From: an uncultured Alphaproteobacteria bacterium | GTDB taxonomy: Bacteria > Pseudomonadota > Alphaproteobacteria > Rickettsiales > UBA1997 | Length of the DNA stretch: 19,737 bases | Direction: 5' to 3' | NCBI GenBank assembly: GCA_949298005.1 | Contig: CASFUN010000002.1 | Location: 1-19,737 of the forward strand | Shown: positions 16,776 through 19,737 of the stretch, one piece after another | Layout: the number at the start of each line of letters is the position of its first letter | Numbering within the stretch: the stretch's first letter is position 1 | Made by a program: the position numbers and the translations under genes | The notes under the pieces: model-generated | Seen by the model: the letters and a program-made list of their open reading frames with translations, nothing else | Told to the model about the DNA's origin: nothing | The model's database searches: none

Positions 16776-18854
16776 TCACTTTAATATCATTTTAAAATCT
16801 ACAACAACAGCTCTATCTTCAGTAATTAGAGCTGGGTTTATATCTACAGAAATTATTTGTGGTAAATCTAAAACTATCTGCTGAACTTTTGATAGTGTAT
16901 CCGCAAGTTTACCAACAGCTCTAGGTTTTTCACTTCTAACGCCGTTCAATATAGTGCCTACCTTGGTCTCATTGATCATTTGACTAAATTCATTAGTTGG
17001 AAGTACTCTCAAAGTAGTATCTTTTAAAACTTCTGTATATATTCCACCAGTACCAAAAATCATGATTCTACCAAAGTTTTTGTCACTATTTACGCCAATA
17101 ATAACCTCTGTCGAGTTTGTTATCATTTCTTGAATTAGTACACTCGCATTTTTTAGGTTAAATTTATATATTGAGTCTTGCAAGCCTTTCCAAGCTTCTT
17201 CAAACTTTGTTTCATTGTTTATATTAAGGTATATACCTTTCATTTCTGTTTTATGAAGAGCGTCCGGAGCTGATAATTTTAGTACTACAGACTTTGGAAA
17301 GAGTTTTTTACAGAAAGATACAGCTTCGTTTTTATCGGTAAAATTACCGGATTTAGGATAATCTAATCCATAGTGATCCATTATCATATTTACTATATTT
17401 TGAGGTAAACTAGCTAATCCATTATTTTTAGATTCTTCAACAGCTTTTACTATTTCTTTTGAAGTGTTTGATTTTATCTCACTAACAAGTGTTTTATTTT
17501 TGTAAATCATTTGTTTTTTAAGTAGACCTAGAAGTCTTGTGGCATCTGTAGGATAGTCAAAATTTATTATATGATTTTGTTCTAAAATTTTTACACCACT
17601 ACTTACCCTGCTTCCACCGATGAATGATGTAAATATATTAATATTTTTAAACTCTTTTGATACTCTGACTACCGCCTCTGCTGTTCCTTTAGCATCTGTT
17701 ACCATTTGTGGAGTTAGTAAAACCAAAATATTTTTATATTCTCCGCTTTGGCATAATATCCTTAAAGCATTTTCATATCTGTCAGCTTTTGCGTCTCCAA
17801 TAACATCGATTGGGTTTCCAAATGCAGCTTCTTCACTTAATACTGTTTTTAATTTTTCTATAGTTGCATCTGATGGTTTAGGAATATCTAGTCCATTTTC
17901 TTCGCATAAGTCGCTTGTCAATACACCAACGCCACCAGCATTAGTTAGAAGCCCTAAATTACCATCAAATTCATTATGTTTGCAATATTGAAGTATTTCT
18001 AATAGGCCAAATAATTCCCTGGTTGTATGAGCTTGTATTATACCACTTTTTTCTAAAGCTATTTCCAAAACTCTGTAGTTTGGTGCTAAACTTCCCGTAT
18101 GTGATAAGCTTGCAGCTTGTGCTTTTGATGATTTTCCAGGTTCTAGTACAACTATAGGTTTTGTTTTTGTAATTTCTTTTGCAATTTTTAAGAATTTTTG
18201 TCCGTTCTTTAATGATTCCAAATAAAGGACAAAAGCTTTTGTATTTTCATCGTTTTTAAGAACATCTAATAGTTCTGTTTCTGATAATTGAGCTTTGTTT
18301 CCTATCGAGATAAAATGTGAAAAACCTATACCTTTTCCTCTTGCCCAATCGAGCATTGCTGAACAATAAGCACCGGATTGGGAAATAAAGGCAACATTTC
18401 CTTTATCCGGAAAACCATCTGCAAAACTTGCATTCAAGTTATCAAATGTTGATATGTGTCCAAGACAATTAGGACCCAATAAATTTATACCATTTTCAAC
18501 ACATTTTGTTGCAATACTGTTTTCTAATTCATGGTTGCCTATTTCTCCAAAGCCAGCAGTTATTATACTTATATTCTTGGTCTTATTTGCAATACAATCA
18601 TCTACTGTTGCCATAGTGAATTTTGCTGGAATAACTATTACCACCAAGTCAATTGGTTCTTCGATATCTCTAATAGATGCATAGCATTTTTTACCATATA
18701 ATTCTTGTCCTGCTAGTTTTGGATTTATGGCATATAACTTTCCTGTATATCCAGCATCTATCATATTTTTAAATATAACTGTTCCAAGTTTATTTGGCTC
18801 TGAAGAGACGCCAACAACAGCTGTACTTTTTGGATTAAAAAAATTTTCTAACAT
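16776..18854 (-). CDS. Acetate/acyl-CoA synthetase, ADP-forming (CoA-binding, succinyl-CoA-ligase-like and ATP-grasp domains)
   Basis: The protein has 692 residues in the order CoA-binding (about 1-140; AVVGVSSEPNKLG, LLGPNCLG at 125-132), ligase domains (150-450; FISQSGA at 157-163 and the phosphohistidine motif SHTGS with His252), and an ATP-grasp domain from about 480 to the end (VLKLSAPDALHKTEMKG, IFGTGGIYTEVLKD, SVDINPALI). This fused alpha-beta form makes acetate and ATP from acetyl-CoA, ADP and phosphate, or the reverse. An acyl-CoA rather than acetyl-CoA substrate is possible. A GNAT domain, which would make it a protein acetyltransferase of the Pat type, is absent. ATG at 18854 lacks a ribosome binding site. 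It is divergent from gyrA with 178 bp between. Confidence 0.9.
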   Translation of the reverse strand: MLENFFNPKSTAVVGVSSEPNKLGTVIFKNMIDAGYTGKLYAINPKLAGQELYGKKCYASIRDIEEPIDLVVIVIPAKFTMATVDDCIANKTKNISIITAGFGEIGNHELENSIATKCVENGINLLGPNCLGHISTFDNLNASFADGFPDKGNVAFISQSGAYCSAMLDWARGKGIGFSHFISIGNKAQLSETELLDVLKNDENTKAFVLYLESLKNGQKFLKIAKEITKTKPIVVLEPGKSSKAQAASLSHTGSLAPNYRVLEIALEKSGIIQAHTTRELFGLLEILQYCKHNEFDGNLGLLTNAGGVGVLTSDLCEENGLDIPKPSDATIEKLKTVLSEEAAFGNPIDVIGDAKADRYENALRILCQSGEYKNILVLLTPQMVTDAKGTAEAVVRVSKEFKNINIFTSFIGGSRVSSGVKILEQNHIINFDYPTDATRLLGLLKKQMIYKNKTLVSEIKSNTSKEIVKAVEESKNNGLASLPQNIVNMIMDHYGLDYPKSGNFTDKNEAVSFCKKLFPKSVVLKLSAPDALHKTEMKGIYLNINNETKFEEAWKGLQDSIYKFNLKNASVLIQEMITNSTEVIIGVNSDKNFGRIMIFGTGGIYTEVLKDTTLRVLPTNEFSQMINETKVGTILNGVRSEKPRAVGKLADTLSKVQQIVLDLPQIISVDINPALITEDRAVVVDFKMILK

Positions 18855-18938
18855 TGTGTGTTTTTAATTTTAAATTTGCCTATGATACTAAAATAATGTA
18901 ATTTATATGTCTACAAATAATTTTTTATAATTTTTAAT

Positions 18939-18985
18939 AAAGATTAATTTTAAATAGATATAATGCTTGCAAAAAGATTAATTTT
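18939..18985 (+). repeat. 13-bp direct repeat upstream of gyrA
   Basis: AAAGATTAATTTT occurs at 18939-18951 and again at 18973-18985, 34 bp apart. The second copy lies between the predicted promoter elements at 18967-18994. Confidence 0.5.
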
Positions 18986-18994
18986 GTTTATGAT
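18967..18994 (+). promoter_or_regulatory. Predicted promoter of gyrA
   Basis: TTGCAA (18967-18972) and TATGAT (18989-18994) are separated by 16 bases, placing the start near 19001, about 32 bases before ATG. The hexamers are identical to those predicted for the Type ISP gene. Motif match only. Confidence 0.4.
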
Positions 18995-19032
18995 GATAAT
19001 TAATCATTCATATAAAACAAATTAGTTTAACG

Positions 19033-19737
19033 ATGTCAGAAGAAGCAGAATACCAACACGGTGAGATTGTCAATGTTGACATTTCCAGCGAAATGAAAAA
19101 GTCATACTTAGATTATGCAATGAGTGTTATTATAGCAAGGGCTATACCAGATGCATGTGACGGCCTCAAGCCAGTTCACAGGAGAATAATATATTCGATG
19201 TATGAATGTGGATACGAATACAATAAGCCATTTAAAAAATGTGCTAGAATTGTCGGTGATGTTATGGGTAAGTACCATCCACATGGTGATAGTTCTATAT
19301 ATGAAGCACTTGTTAGAATGGCACAAGATTTCTCAATGAGTGTAACTCTAATAAATGGACAAGGTAATTTTGGTTCTATAGATGATGATCCACCTGCTGC
19401 TATGAGGTATACGGAAGCTAGAATGGAAAAAATTGCTAGCACAATGACTAGTGATTTAGATAAAGATACTGTTGATTTTGCACCAAACTATGATGGTACA
19501 GAAAAAGAACCTATTATATTACCTACTAGATTTCCAAATCTTTTAATTAATGGCAGTGCTGGTATTGCTGTTGGTATGGCAACAAATATTCCTCCACATA
19601 ATTTGAGTGAAGTTATAGATGGTGTTTTAGCTTATATTAATAATCCCAACATAACGGTTGAAGAACTTGTAGAAATAATTCCTGCACCTGATTTTCCAAC
19701 AAATTGTTTAATAATAGGCAAAGGTGGATATTTGCAA
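19033..19737 (+). CDS. gyrA: DNA gyrase subunit A (N-terminal 235 codons, continues past window)
   Basis: The frame opens at ATG 19033 and runs to the window edge without a stop. It encodes the breakage-reunion domain of the type II topoisomerase that introduces negative supercoils. GQGNFGSIDDDPPAAMRYTEARM holds the catalytic tyrosine in RYTEAR; GNFGS rather than GNWG assigns GyrA instead of ParC. The segment DPP replaces the common DPA. The quinolone-resistance region reads HPHGDSSIYEALVRM: Ser at the position of E. coli Ser83 and Glu at that of Asp87, both of which occur in sensitive bacteria, so no known resistance change is seen. YEYNKPFKKCARIVGDVMG and NIPPHNLSEVI are typical of alphaproteobacterial GyrA. 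There is no ribosome binding site. Confidence 0.97.
   Translation, partial: MSEEAEYQHGEIVNVDISSEMKKSYLDYAMSVIIARAIPDACDGLKPVHRRIIYSMYECGYEYNKPFKKCARIVGDVMGKYHPHGDSSIYEALVRMAQDFSMSVTLINGQGNFGSIDDDPPAAMRYTEARMEKIASTMTSDLDKDTVDFAPNYDGTEKEPIILPTRFPNLLINGSAGIAVGMATNIPPHNLSEVIDGVLAYINNPNITVEELVEIIPAPDFPTNCLIIGKGGYLQ

Noticed and set aside
19033..19737. ParC rather than GyrA
   Set aside because: The GNFGS motif and the spacing before AAMRYTEAR are those of GyrA; ParC usually has GNWG and a longer spacer.
1..19737. CRISPR array, tRNA or rRNA genes
   Set aside because: No regularly spaced direct repeats and no tRNA- or rRNA-like conserved segments were seen on either strand by eye.

Overview
This AT-rich window looks like a chromosome segment of a host-associated alphaproteobacterium, most likely Rickettsiales-like. 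ClpP and GyrA read as alphaproteobacterial (for example LVPVVIEQTPRGER in ClpP and YEYNKPFKKCARIVGDVMG in GyrA). Native intergenic DNA falls to about 14% G+C, and decayed genes lie between intact housekeeping genes, as expected in a reducing, host-restricted genome. The lineage call is inference from protein style only.

Layout. (1) Positions 1-1021, minus strand: a 144-residue acidic protein of unknown function, then the N-terminal 186 residues of a protein whose His/Asn/Gln/Cys spacing matches clan CE cysteine proteases (Ulp1/YopJ/ChlaDub type), a candidate secreted effector. (2) About 1290-10600: a decayed mobile island. It holds eroded plus-strand genes I cannot name (1308-4390), one intact 1619-residue single-chain Type ISP restriction-modification enzyme on the minus strand (4462-9321), and, divergent from it, a large serine recombinase reduced to frame-shifted pieces (9484-10596). 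(3) 10787-13450: clpP, a broken OpgB/LtaS-like phosphoglycerol transferase gene, and tsaE. (4) 13451-13708: a very AT-rich divergent intergenic region with repeated TTATTAACA motifs, a CtrA-type site and an 11-bp inverted repeat. (5) 13709-15756: birA, a pair of near-identical palindromic sites 40 bp apart, and an AAA/DUF4143 ATPase. (6) 15846-16630: two remnants, a decayed paralogue of the 144-residue protein and a decayed BrnT/DUF4258-like toxin. (7) 16776-19737: an ADP-forming acyl-CoA synthetase and, divergently, the start of gyrA.

How it fits together. The housekeeping genes cover proteolysis (ClpP), tRNA t6A synthesis (TsaE), protein biotinylation (BirA), DNA supercoiling (GyrA) and probable substrate-level ATP formation (ADP-forming synthetase). 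The island genes and the two 144-residue-family genes carry strong AAAAGGAG-type ribosome binding sites, whereas the housekeeping genes show none, which gives a simple way to separate resident from probably acquired genes. Within the island everything except the restriction-modification gene has decayed; that gene also keeps a good promoter and ribosome binding site, suggesting it is still expressed or was acquired late. No tRNA, rRNA, CRISPR array or complete insertion sequence was seen.
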